Shown here piece after piece: positions 19,298-28,712 of a stretch of DNA of 64,000 nt. The position numbers were made by a program, and so were the translations under genes. The notes beneath the pieces are model-generated. The model ran no database searches. It was not told where the DNA came from and saw nothing but the letters and a program-made list of their open reading frames with translations. The stretch is from the NCBI GenBank assembly GCA_036821645.1, contig DAISJD010000006.1:1-64000 (forward strand), given 5' to 3'. This stretch comes from DAISJD01 sp036821645 (GTDB lineage: Bacteria; Pseudomonadota; Alphaproteobacteria; ATCC43930; CGMCC-115725). Each line of letters starts with the position of its first letter. Within the stretch, counting starts at the first letter, position 1.

Positions 19298-21321
19298 TGA
19301 AAATCGCCCACTTCGTGCCGAAAGCGAGCACACCGCAGGACAATCTCGCCGCATTCATCGAAACCACTCGCCCCCTGCTTGAGGTATATCCGGGAGTCCG
19401 CTCTTGGGACGAGACGCCGTGGGACCTGATCGGGGTGGTCAATTTGGCTGGAAGGGGCAATGGCCGTACCGTTGTCACCTTCACAAACTACGATGCCATC
19501 GAGCGCGGCACTAAAGAGGAGATGTCTGAACCGTTCTTGAGCTTCGCCAAGGCATATTTCCTTTATTGGCAGGCTCTCGTGCCGACCAAATCCTTCGGGG
19601 TACGCGTAACCGCCCTGAGAGCGTTGGAGAAGGCCTTGGTGGAGATCTGCGGCACCTCCCATCCTCACCTCGTGACACCGAGTATTTGCAACAGGGCGAC
19701 CGAACTCCTCAGGAAATATGCCGGTGCCTACAGGATGGGGCGGCAGCTCAACCTCATCGTCTCCTTTCTCTCGGACAACCGCCTCGCCAGCCCGTTTCAA
19801 TGGGTGAGCCCAATTGCGCGCCCGAAGGATCGGAACCGGGTTGGCAAAGAAGCTGATGATGAGAGGGCGAAAAAGCTGCCGTCGCAGGCGGCATTGGAAG
19901 CGCTGCCGCAGTGCTTCAATCTTGCGACAGAGCCGCGCGACGTGGTGGTGTCGTCCATCGCCGCGCTGCTCTGCACAGCACCGGACCGTATCTCCGAGGT
20001 GTTCTCCCTGCCGGTGGAATGCGAGGTTGAGGACGTCCACAAAGGTAAGCCCATCTACGGACTCCGGTGGCATCCGGAAAAAGGTGCGGATCCCATGGTG
20101 AAATGGATCGCGCCGACAATGGTCGAAGTGGCCAGGGAGGCAATCCGCAGGCTACGGGAAATCGGCCAACCAGCTCGCATGATCGCCAAATGGTATGAGG
20201 ACAATCCGACGCGGATCTACCTGCCCTCAGGAACCGAACACCTGCGCGACAGGGAGTTCCTTCTGATGAAGGAATTGACCGATATTCTTGGTGTTACAGC
20301 GCGCACTGCGGCACGGGGCTGGGTCGATCTGAATGGCGTTCCGACCTTCGCTTCCCCGGATGGCAGACGGGCAGTGTTGGTCCGGTTCGAGGACGTCGAG
20401 CGCGCGGTTTTGGTCAGGTTGCCTCGGCAGTTTCCGGTTATTGACCAGCGGACCGGCCTCAAATATTCAGAGGCACTGCTTGTCCTCCGCCCGAACGAAA
20501 TCGACTCGAGACACGCCACTATACGGTGTTTGGTTGAACCGATCAGCACCAGTCAAATCGCCCGAGGTTTGATCGGTGGCCAAGGGGGCGTATCTATCTT
20601 TGAGAAATTCGGGTTCAAGGAGCCTGACGGTTATCCCATTCGCGTGTCTTCGCATCAATTCCGGCATTGGCTGAACACGCTTGCCCACCGTGGTGGAATG
20701 TCGCAATTGGACATAGCCAAATGGTCAGGCCGCAAGGATGTGCGCCAGAACCAGTATTACGACCACATGACCAGCGACGAGTTCGTCGAAATAACCCGCG
20801 CGTTGGTTGAAGGTGACGACCGTTTATTCGGAGGATTGGCGGAATTGGCGGCGAAGGTACCATTGTCGCGAAACGAGTTCCTAGCCCTGGCATTTCCGAC
20901 CGCACACGTCACCGAAATCGGTTTCTGCGTCCACGATTTCACCATGCTTCCATGCCAGCAGTACCGTGACTGCATGAATTGCAGCGAGCACGTCTGCGTG
21001 AAGGGGGATCGGGTGAAGACCGGCCGTATCAAGGCGCAACTCGAACTGGCGGAAACCCAATTGGTGCAGGCCGAACGGGCCTTGGCCGATGGGTACCAGG
21101 GTGCCGATCGATGGCATGAACATCATCTTGCTACCGTATTGCGGCTTCGTAATCTCATGAACGTCCTAGAGGATCCGTCAATACCCGAAGGAACTTTGAT
21201 CCGGTTGGCCAATCCGAACGAGTTCTCAGCCGTTCGTCTCGCGGTAAAGGACCGCATGCTCACACAGCCGCCTCAAGGCGATGCCTTCGATGAGCTGCAA
21301 GCATTGCTCGGAGGAGAGTGA
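19297..21321 (+). CDS. Large tyrosine recombinase, third of three (TnpB-like)
   Basis: The 674-residue protein starts at an ATG sharing one base with the previous stop (TAATG). Active-site residues are Arg in TAPDRISEVFSL, HQFRH in SSHQFRHWLNTL and Tyr in RQNQYYDHMT. A Cys-rich segment follows (FCVHDFTMLPCQQYRDCMNC), then a helical C-terminus, as in the long TnpB-type recombinases of Tn554-like elements. It acts with its two sister recombinases and the small downstream protein. Size and the Cys cluster set it apart from ordinary phage integrases. Confidence 0.88.
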   Translation: MKIAHFVPKASTPQDNLAAFIETTRPLLEVYPGVRSWDETPWDLIGVVNLAGRGNGRTVVTFTNYDAIERGTKEEMSEPFLSFAKAYFLYWQALVPTKSFGVRVTALRALEKALVEICGTSHPHLVTPSICNRATELLRKYAGAYRMGRQLNLIVSFLSDNRLASPFQWVSPIARPKDRNRVGKEADDERAKKLPSQAALEALPQCFNLATEPRDVVVSSIAALLCTAPDRISEVFSLPVECEVEDVHKGKPIYGLRWHPEKGADPMVKWIAPTMVEVAREAIRRLREIGQPARMIAKWYEDNPTRIYLPSGTEHLRDREFLLMKELTDILGVTARTAARGWVDLNGVPTFASPDGRRAVLVRFEDVERAVLVRLPRQFPVIDQRTGLKYSEALLVLRPNEIDSRHATIRCLVEPISTSQIARGLIGGQGGVSIFEKFGFKEPDGYPIRVSSHQFRHWLNTLAHRGGMSQLDIAKWSGRKDVRQNQYYDHMTSDEFVEITRALVEGDDRLFGGLAELAAKVPLSRNEFLALAFPTAHVTEIGFCVHDFTMLPCQQYRDCMNCSEHVCVKGDRVKTGRIKAQLELAETQLVQAERALADGYQGADRWHEHHLATVLRLRNLMNVLEDPSIPEGTLIRLANPNEFSAVRLAVKDRMLTQPPQGDAFDELQALLGGE

Positions 21322-21773
21322 TGGCGCGCCATCTGACCGACGCCGACATCGCGGCCATATGCGAGATGATCGACGGCTGGAATCCGGCGACACCGTTGAC
21401 TTGGGAGAATCTTGTGGTTTCCGTCGATGGGTTGCTCGGGAACCGCTATACTCGCCAAGCACTCAATACCCACGAGCGTATCCGCACTGCTTACACAGTC
21501 CGTCGGAACCTGTTCAAGAACCAACGCGGAAGGGTGCCGAAGGGTTCTGTCGAATCGTTTGCTGCCCAGGAGCGCATCGACAGGCTTAAAGCGGAAAACG
21601 AACGCCTCAAAGCCGAGAATGTGCGCCTTCTCGGACAGTTCGTGCGCTGGGTCTACAACGCGAGCATCGCGGGGCTGGACGAACACGCGCTGAACAAGCC
21701 GATGCCGCCGGTAGACCGCGAGCGGACGCGCCAGCGGGTCATTGACAATATCCGCAAACAGACACGGGAATAG
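21321..21773 (+). CDS. Small TnpC-like accessory protein of the recombinase module
   Basis: The 150-residue protein starts at the ATG at 21321, behind GGAGGAG and overlapping the previous stop (TGATG). The middle holds a short coiled coil with a repeated pattern (RLKAENERLKAENVRLLGQF). This position and size match the TnpC-type protein that follows the recombinases of Tn554-like elements and guides orientation or efficiency of integration. The specific role here is inferred from position. Confidence 0.7.
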   Translation: MARHLTDADIAAICEMIDGWNPATPLTWENLVVSVDGLLGNRYTRQALNTHERIRTAYTVRRNLFKNQRGRVPKGSVESFAAQERIDRLKAENERLKAENVRLLGQFVRWVYNASIAGLDEHALNKPMPPVDRERTRQRVIDNIRKQTRE

Positions 21774-22515
21774 GAGGATACAATGGCCTGAAATAGCTCG
21801 TCGAACGAACCTGCCCATCAGAAAGCCCATGTGGATCGCCTGGAAGGGCAGTGCTCGGAACGACTAAGGGGCATCTACCGCACACAGGCGGTATAGAAGG
21901 AGGCCCGGCTTGTACAGACTCTTGAGCCGCCGAAGGGATGTTTACCCGCCACCGGCGACAGCAAGGTCAACGTCCAGGCGCTGATACAGAGGCTCAATCC
22001 GCATGAGACTGACCACCAAGGTTCTACAAGATCTCCGACTTGGCAAGCCCGATCAATGCGCTGGCGACGGCACAAGGAGGGGCTGAAGGCGATCAAGAGC
22101 CACGTATAGCAGTAGTCTGACGACGAGGCGGCTGTCATTACCAGCTGGTCCGTGTGCTCCAACAACAAGCATCACGAGATTAATCTCGCATTCACAAAAC
22201 CGTCAGCGGCTCAAACTAACGACTCCTCGGCCAGTGCGTTCTTTGGCTCTACAACGCATCGCGATGAACGGTGAGAGCTTTCCTTCTGCTGTGTGGACTT
22301 CTCTTGCTGTTATAAAGGGTTAAATAAACCACGTTGACGTGGACGGGCCTTCAAGACTTGTTGCCGCATCAACCGCTCGACGCGGTGCAAGCCACAGGAA
22401 AAGCCTTCGGCCAGCGCCGTTAGATGGTTGTCTAGATCGTGGGTGACTTGCTGATGAAAAGTGCATCGCTTCGTTGAAGTCTGGTGCGCAAGCCAGTAGG
22501 TTGATCTGAGAAATC
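21774..22515 (+). other. Decayed DNA between recombination module and cargo operon
   Basis: Roughly 740 bp contain no frame longer than about 100 codons that looks like a protein. Fragments such as RLEGQCSERLRGIYRTQAV followed at once by a stop suggest remnants of former genes. An ATG directly followed by GCC TGA at 21783 is not a gene. No RNA gene was recognised. Confidence 0.5.
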
Positions 22516-22734
22516 ATGGGGATGGAAATGAATGTGCGGCCATGCAAGGCAACGCGACTGATTGTGTGTCCGGAAGAGTATGATTATCGGGCTCTGTGTC
22601 AGATCGCGGTATCTGGGGATGCTACGGTCTCACTCTTCATCTGCCAGACGATTTTCCGATTGATCGAAAGCTCGTCCGAAGTCCGACATGCAATTTCCAT
22701 ATCTAGGACCCCAGGTATGGGGAGCGAGGAATGA
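22516..22734 (+). CDS. Possible small protein coupled to the helicase gene
   Basis: A frame of 72 codons ends at TGA overlapping the ATG of the helicase gene (ATGA), the same coupling used by the rest of the operon. An internal ATG at 22528 is a second possible start. The sequence (LIVCPEEYDYRALCQIAVSG) matches no family I know. Support is positional only. Confidence 0.35.
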   Translation: MGMEMNVRPCKATRLIVCPEEYDYRALCQIAVSGDATVSLFICQTIFRLIESSSEVRHAISISRTPGMGSEE

Positions 22735-25700
22735 GGCTCATTAGAAACAGTGGCACTGATCGTGGCATCGACAGATTGCGCGAATGGCTAGATCAGGGTG
22801 CGCTTATAGACATCGTTTCCCCATCTTTTTCATTGTTTGTCTTCGCAGAACTTCGAGGCCCTCTCGATCGGGTCGAGCGATGCCGATTGTTGCTGGCAGA
22901 TGCCAGTGCCGTTCTTCCCGGTCTTTTCGGCGGTGAAGCTGACATCGTCTTCCGAGGACAACTTCAAGGACGTTGGCTCGCCCGTCTCGTCGCTGATTGG
23001 GTGCGAAAGCGCGTTGAGATGCGGCACACATGTCAATCACCGCCCCAATCGCTGATACTCGTCAACGGTAAGCCTGACTTCCGCCGGGCCATGGTGGGAA
23101 CATGCGCCTTCACATCCGATGGCCTGGGTGTTACACCGAGTGGCCGATTGGGGTTAGTTCAAGCAACCGAGTCGGATGCCGAGACTACTGATTTCTCCCA
23201 ATGGTTTAACGAAAACTGGGAGGATGTTGAGGTAAGTCCAGCGGCGAAAGCCCACTTTTTGAACGCGTTGGAGGAAATTGCCTCACCGCGTCCGCCATCA
23301 TGCGTGTATTTCCAGATCCTGCATCAGGTCTTTAAAGATCTGGGCGATGAACTTGACGAAGAGCAGATCATCAAGTCAGCAACGGGCATTAGAAATACTG
23401 CCGTATGGAATAAGCTCTTTCGCTTCCAACGTGATGGGGTTGTGGGGGCGATTGACAAGCTTGAGAGGATCGGTGGCTGTATTATTGCAGACAGCGTTGG
23501 TCTCGGAAAAACGTTTGAGGCGCTCGCGGTCATAAAGTATTACGAGCTTCGCAATGATCGTGTTCTTGTGCTTTGTCCAAAGCGCCTTCGTGATAACTGG
23601 ACAGTTTATAAAGCAAATGATCATCGCAATGTGTTGGCGTCAGACCGGTTCAATTATGATGTTTTAAACCACACGGATCTGTCGCGCGAAGATGGTATGT
23701 CTGGCGATATTGAGCTTGCCCACATTAATTGGGGTAATTACGACCTCGTAGTGATAGACGAGTCACACAATTTCAGGAATAAGCCGACCCATAAGGACCG
23801 CGACAGCCGCTATGACCATCTTATGAAGCGGATCGTTCTGTCGGGGGTGAAGACCAAAGTTCTGATGTTGTCTGCAACGCCGGTTAATAATCGTCTTGCG
23901 GATCTTAAGAACCAAATTGCGTTTGTAACCGAAGCAAATGATACAGCCCTCTCAGCCCATGGTATTGCAAGTATCGAAGCGACGATCCGCAAAGCACAGG
24001 GTCAGTTCAATCGTTGGCTTAAGCTCCCGGAAGGCGAACGTCGGCCTACCAAGCTTATGGATATGCTTGGCTTTGATTACTTCAAACTGCTCGATATGTT
24101 AACGATTGCACGGTCGCGAAAGCATGTACAACGCTATTATGGGGTTGAGGAAACCGGGCAATTTCCTGACCGGCTGCCACCGGTGAATATCAAGGCGGAC
24201 GTTGATCTTACGGGTGAGTTTCGGCCTATTCGCGAGGTCAATAACGAAATCCGCCGCCTGACGCTCGGTGCCTATGCGCCGCTGCGATATGTGCTGCCGC
24301 ACAAACAAGCCGTATATGACGAGAAATATAGTACAAAAATTCATGGTGGTGATCGGTTCTTCCGGCAACTTGATCGCGAGGAAAGCCTCATCCACCTCCT
24401 GCGTGTGAATCTCCTGAAGCGCATGGAAAGTTCCGTTGCCTCGTTCTCCTTGACCATTGAGCGCCAACTCGCGGATATTGATGGGCTGCTTGCTAAAATT
24501 GACGCCCATGATGACTCGATCGAGGAAATCCCGATCGATGATGTTGATGTGGACGATCCCGCATTCGAACCGCTGCTTGTTGGGCGAAAAGTCAAGGTGC
24601 TGATCCAGGATGTTGACCGTATCCGCTGGCGGCAGGATCTTGTGGAGGACCATCAGCGTTTGGCAGCCCTTCTATCGGCTGCGCGCTTGGTGATCCCCAA
24701 GTGGGATGCTAAGTTGGCTGCGCTGAAGCAGCTTATCAGTGAGAAAGTGCGCAATCCGATAAACCCGGACAACCAGAAGATTCTGCTGTTCACAGCGTTT
24801 GCGGATACGGCGGACTATCTTTACCGCGAGTTGGCCGACTGGTTGCGTGCGACGCTCGGTATCCATTGTGCGGTTGTTACCGGCGCTGGGGCGAACAAGA
24901 CCACGATGCGTGGTGTTCGCGGGGACATGAGCAGCATTCTGAGCGCCTTCTCTCCAAGGTCTAAAGAGCGGCCGGCAGAGCTTGCCGCCGAGGGAGAAAT
25001 CGATGTTCTGATTGCCACGGACTGCATTTCGGAAGGTCAGAACCTTCAGGACTGCGACTACCTCGTCAATTACGATATCCATTGGAATCCTGTCCGGATA
25101 ATCCAACGATTTGGCCGCATCGACCGGATTGGTTCCCGCAATGCCAGGATCCAGTTGGTCAATTTCTGGCCGAATATGGAGTTGGATGAATATCTTGATC
25201 TCGAATCCCGCGTCAGCGGCCGCATGATGCTCCTGGACGTGTCGGCCACCGGCGAGGAGAATGTCATTGAGTTCCAAGCAGGCAACGAGATGAACGATCT
25301 GGAATACCGGCGTGCGCAGCTTCAGAAGCTGCAGGATGCCGTGATTGATCTTGAAGACTTGTCCAGTGGCGTTTCCATCGCAGATCTCACACTCAACGAT
25401 TTCCGGATTGATCTGATGGGCCATCTGGGCTCCAATCGGAGGCAGCTCGACGCATTGCCGCTTGGCACCTATGCAGTCATTGAAGCTCCTGAGGACGCAG
25501 AGATCCCAGTGCCGCCGGGCGTCATCTTCTGCTTGCGGGCCGTTGGTGCGGCAGCATCGACTGTCGCAGAACCGGGCTACCCGCTGGCACCCCACTATGT
25601 CGTTTACGTCGCAGAGGATGGAGAAGTCCTCTTGCCGTATACTCAGGCAAAGCAGGTTCTCGATCGTCTGAAAAAACTCAGTCTCGGTCGCGATCAGCCG

Positions 25701-25943
25701 GACCACGCGGCTTATGGCCGGTTCGATAAGGCGACGCGTACCGGTCGCGACATGGAACCTTATCGAAAGTTGCTGGCCCGCGCCGTCGGCACGATAGTCG
25801 GCAAGCGTGAAGAGCGTGCAATTGCCAGCCTGTTCCAAATGGGCGGCACGCACGCGATGAAGGGGGAGTTTGCCGGTATTCACGATTTCGAGGTTGTCGC
25901 GTTCCTGGTGGTTTTGGCACCGACGACTGACGAGGCCCCATGA
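22731..25943 (+). CDS. SNF2-type helicase with PLD-like N-terminus, restriction-associated
   Basis: The 1070-residue protein carries Walker A IADSVGLGKTFEA (about 254-261), VVIDESHNF (DESH about 343-346), MLSATPVNN, and a C-terminal helicase lobe with LLFTAFADTADYL, IATDCISEGQNLQ and QRFGRIDRIGS (motif VI). Residues 105-165 (GKPDFRRAMVGTCAFTSDGL, later FSQWFNENWED) resemble the second half of a phospholipase-D-like nuclease domain, but the HKD catalytic motif is not seen. The protein probably translocates on DNA using ATP. Its stop overlaps the DUF4391 gene (ATGA). SNF2 helicase plus DUF4391 is a recurrent pair beside type III-like methyltransferases. Confidence 0.85.
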   Translation: MRLIRNSGTDRGIDRLREWLDQGALIDIVSPSFSLFVFAELRGPLDRVERCRLLLADASAVLPGLFGGEADIVFRGQLQGRWLARLVADWVRKRVEMRHTCQSPPQSLILVNGKPDFRRAMVGTCAFTSDGLGVTPSGRLGLVQATESDAETTDFSQWFNENWEDVEVSPAAKAHFLNALEEIASPRPPSCVYFQILHQVFKDLGDELDEEQIIKSATGIRNTAVWNKLFRFQRDGVVGAIDKLERIGGCIIADSVGLGKTFEALAVIKYYELRNDRVLVLCPKRLRDNWTVYKANDHRNVLASDRFNYDVLNHTDLSREDGMSGDIELAHINWGNYDLVVIDESHNFRNKPTHKDRDSRYDHLMKRIVLSGVKTKVLMLSATPVNNRLADLKNQIAFVTEANDTALSAHGIASIEATIRKAQGQFNRWLKLPEGERRPTKLMDMLGFDYFKLLDMLTIARSRKHVQRYYGVEETGQFPDRLPPVNIKADVDLTGEFRPIREVNNEIRRLTLGAYAPLRYVLPHKQAVYDEKYSTKIHGGDRFFRQLDREESLIHLLRVNLLKRMESSVASFSLTIERQLADIDGLLAKIDAHDDSIEEIPIDDVDVDDPAFEPLLVGRKVKVLIQDVDRIRWRQDLVEDHQRLAALLSAARLVIPKWDAKLAALKQLISEKVRNPINPDNQKILLFTAFADTADYLYRELADWLRATLGIHCAVVTGAGANKTTMRGVRGDMSSILSAFSPRSKERPAELAAEGEIDVLIATDCISEGQNLQDCDYLVNYDIHWNPVRIIQRFGRIDRIGSRNARIQLVNFWPNMELDEYLDLESRVSGRMMLLDVSATGEENVIEFQAGNEMNDLEYRRAQLQKLQDAVIDLEDLSSGVSIADLTLNDFRIDLMGHLGSNRRQLDALPLGTYAVIEAPEDAEIPVPPGVIFCLRAVGAAASTVAEPGYPLAPHYVVYVAEDGEVLLPYTQAKQVLDRLKKLSLGRDQPDHAAYGRFDKATRTGRDMEPYRKLLARAVGTIVGKREERAIASLFQMGGTHAMKGEFAGIHDFEVVAFLVVLAPTTDEAP

Positions 25944-26725
25944 TGGAGATGGCGGCATCCGATCCGATTGTTTCGGCTCTGAATTTGCCGCCGGGTGCAC
26001 GCCTTGATATGCGAGTTCCGAAGAAGGCGCTGCTTGAGCAGGGCGCACCGATGGTGACCGACAAACGCGCCATTCAAGACGGCATCGAAGAGATGCAGTG
26101 GATTGCCGTGCTGAAGCCGAATACCGTTGCCATACCGGCATTCGTGGATGAAGAGCGTAATTATGCTGAAATCGTGGTCCTGTCGGCGGTTCTGCGCGCA
26201 GAAGCCCGAGTTGCGCGGCTGACCGAACTCATTCATCGTGCAATTCCGTACCCGCTGCTTCTGATCACACTTTCCGGTGCGCGTGTGGCCCTGTCGGTTG
26301 CCCCTAAACGGGCGGCACAGAACGAGGGAAATAAGGTGGTGGTAGAGCGCTTTGTTGTGGCGGAGGCGATTGATCCGGTCACACCTTCGGCGATGGAACA
26401 GGCTTTCATGGAGAGTCTAGCCCTTATAAAACAGCCTTCACGAGATTTATCTACTGTGTATGAGGGATGGCTGGTTCGGATTGAGGCCCTGAATGCGGCG
26501 CAAGTCTCAGGTCGTTTCATCCTCACCGCCGATGCCGATCGGATCGACCGCCGTCGCGCGGCTCTGGAAGAGCACGCTCGGCTTTTGCGCGAAATCGTAC
26601 AGTTGCAGGCGCAGGCGGGACGCGCCAAACAGATCAGCCAACGAGTTGATTTAAACCAAAAAATCAAGGCAGTCGAAGCCGCAATTGATCGCGCTAAGCG
26701 ATTAATGCTGGGGGATGGCGTATGA
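25940..26725 (+). CDS. DUF4391 family protein
   Basis: The 261-residue protein fits the DUF4391 pattern: SALNLPPGARLDMRVPKKAL near the start, IEEMQWIAVLKPNTVAIPAF, IHRAIPYPLLLITL, and a helical, probably coiled-coil C-terminus (LLREIVQLQAQAGRAKQISQ). The molecular function of this family is not established. It sits between helicase and DUF262 genes with 4-nt overlaps at both ends, so it is very likely a subunit or regulator of the restriction machinery. Confidence 0.75.
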   Translation: MMEMAASDPIVSALNLPPGARLDMRVPKKALLEQGAPMVTDKRAIQDGIEEMQWIAVLKPNTVAIPAFVDEERNYAEIVVLSAVLRAEARVARLTELIHRAIPYPLLLITLSGARVALSVAPKRAAQNEGNKVVVERFVVAEAIDPVTPSAMEQAFMESLALIKQPSRDLSTVYEGWLVRIEALNAAQVSGRFILTADADRIDRRRAALEEHARLLREIVQLQAQAGRAKQISQRVDLNQKIKAVEAAIDRAKRLMLGDGV

Positions 26726-28671
26726 AGATTTCCACGATCCTGGACCATATTGACAGCGGGCACATGGCGCTACCGGAGTTTCAGCGCGGTTATGTCTGGA
26801 ATCGCGATCAGGTCCGGGGCCTGTTCGACTCACTGTACCGTCGACATCCGGTCGGTGGTCTGCTTGTGTGGGCTACGGAGGCTAAAACAGCAGCGCATCG
26901 GGGTGATGGCCCAGTCGCGGCAGGCATTGTCAAGCTCTTGCTGGACGGTCAGCAACGCATGACCTCGCTCTATGGCGTTATACGCGGACAGCCTCCGAAG
27001 TTTTTCGATGGCAACGCCCAGGCATTTAGCGGCCTTCGTTTCCATCTGCAGACCGAGACTTTCGCCTTCTATCAGCCGGTCAAGATGCAGGACGATCCGT
27101 TGTGGATCGATGTGACCGCCTTCATGAAGGCGGGAAATGCCGGGCTTGGGGGGGTGATCGCTCAGCTTTCTGCCGATCCCGCCCATGTGGCGAATGTTGG
27201 AGTTTATATAGGTCGGCTTGGCGCTCTGCTTGGTGTCACCGAGATCGATTTGCACGTCGAGGAAGTCACCGGACAGGATAAGACCCTTGATGTCGTCGTC
27301 GATATCTTCAATCGGGTGAATAGCGGCGGCACCAAACTGTCGAAGGGTGATCTGGCTCTCGCGAAGATCTGCGCCGAATGGCCGGAAGCGCGCGGCTCTA
27401 TGAAAGTAAAGCTAAAGGAATGGACGGCCGCCGGGTATCAATTCAACCTCGATTGGCTGCTGCGTTCCGTCAACACGGTGCTCACCGGCGAGGCCAAGTT
27501 CAGCTATCTACACGACAAGGGTGCACTCGACATTCAGGATGGCTTGAAACGCGCTAGTAAGCACATCGATGCGAGTTTGAATTTCATTGCCGGGCGTCTC
27601 GGACTCGATCACGATCAGGTCTTTTTCGGTCGCTTCGGCGTGCCCGTTATGGTGCGCTACATGGACAAGACGAAAGGAGTACTGGACGCGAAGGAGCGCG
27701 ACAAGCTTCTGTTCTGGTTCGCCCAGGCCGGCATGTGGGGGCGTTTTTCAGGATCGACGGAGAGTTTCATCGATCAAGATCTGGCTGCCCTTGAAGGGCC
27801 GAATGGCGGCCTGGACACGTTGCTGGAACAGCTTCGGCTCTGGCATGGCGGGCTTCGGGTTGAAGCCGGTCACTTCACCGGCTGGAGCCTCGGCGCGCGC
27901 TTCTATCCGGTGCTCTATATGCTGACCCGCATGGGCGAGGCGCGGGATTGGGGGACGGGGTTGCCTCTGCGCGCCAGCCTGCTCGGGAAAATGAGTCGCC
28001 TGGAGGTTCATCACATTTTCCCCAAGGCGCAGCTCTACAAGCTGAAACACAGCAAGGCCGACGTGAATGCGCTTGGCAATTTCTGCTTCCTGACCAAGGA
28101 CACGAACCTCAACATCAGCGATCGCCTACCGGAGGAATACTTCCCGGAAATCGAGGCGCGGCACCCCGGCGCGCTGGCGTCCCAGTGGATACCGACCGAT
28201 CCTGCACTTTGGAAAATCGAGCGCTACCTCGATTTTCTCGAAGCCCGGAAGGCGTTACTGGCCGCTGAGGCGAACCGGCGCTTCGAAGATTTGCTCCATG
28301 GCGATACGCGCTGGCTCGGCATGGCAGCGCCGGTGACGGAGGCCGAGACACAGACTGCGGGCGGCATTACGAGCGAGGTCGAGGAAGCCGAACTCGAAGC
28401 CCTCAACGAATGGGTCGACGGCCAAGGCTTGCCGCGTGGCCTCATTGGCTTCGACTACGCCGATCCGGTCACGGGCGCGCAGAAGGCGCTGTTCGATCTG
28501 GCGTGGCCGGACGGTCTGCAGCCTGGCTTGAGCGCTCCCATCGCCGTGCTGCTCAATGAAGGCTCGGAAATTCTCGCCCTGGCGAGCAAGGCAGGATTCC
28601 GCTGTTTCACGTCCTCGGCTGATTTCCGCACCTATGTCGAAACCGAAATTCTGCACCTGGAAGCGGCCTGA
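26722..28671 (+). CDS. DUF262/HNH protein, GmrSD-like nuclease
   Basis: The 649-residue protein begins with a DUF262 (ParB/Srx-like) domain: LPEFQRGYVW (17-26), LLDGQQRMTSLY (about 73-84) and NRVNSGGTKLSKGDLALAKI (about 198-217). An HNH-type nuclease core follows: LEVHHIFPKAQLY (His430-His431), with ALGNFCFLTKDTNLNISDRL downstream. In GmrSD-type enzymes the DUF262 domain hydrolyses NTP and the HNH part cuts modified DNA. The last 200 residues carry a tail that I do not recognise. Its placement inside a type III-like operon suggests a mixed type III/IV defence; that is inference. Confidence 0.82.
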   Translation: MKISTILDHIDSGHMALPEFQRGYVWNRDQVRGLFDSLYRRHPVGGLLVWATEAKTAAHRGDGPVAAGIVKLLLDGQQRMTSLYGVIRGQPPKFFDGNAQAFSGLRFHLQTETFAFYQPVKMQDDPLWIDVTAFMKAGNAGLGGVIAQLSADPAHVANVGVYIGRLGALLGVTEIDLHVEEVTGQDKTLDVVVDIFNRVNSGGTKLSKGDLALAKICAEWPEARGSMKVKLKEWTAAGYQFNLDWLLRSVNTVLTGEAKFSYLHDKGALDIQDGLKRASKHIDASLNFIAGRLGLDHDQVFFGRFGVPVMVRYMDKTKGVLDAKERDKLLFWFAQAGMWGRFSGSTESFIDQDLAALEGPNGGLDTLLEQLRLWHGGLRVEAGHFTGWSLGARFYPVLYMLTRMGEARDWGTGLPLRASLLGKMSRLEVHHIFPKAQLYKLKHSKADVNALGNFCFLTKDTNLNISDRLPEEYFPEIEARHPGALASQWIPTDPALWKIERYLDFLEARKALLAAEANRRFEDLLHGDTRWLGMAAPVTEAETQTAGGITSEVEEAELEALNEWVDGQGLPRGLIGFDYADPVTGAQKALFDLAWPDGLQPGLSAPIAVLLNEGSEILALASKAGFRCFTSSADFRTYVETEILHLEAA

Positions 28672-28712
28672 TTGCTGCCGTGCCTCGTTTGTACCTGATT
28701 GAGTTGGAAAAA

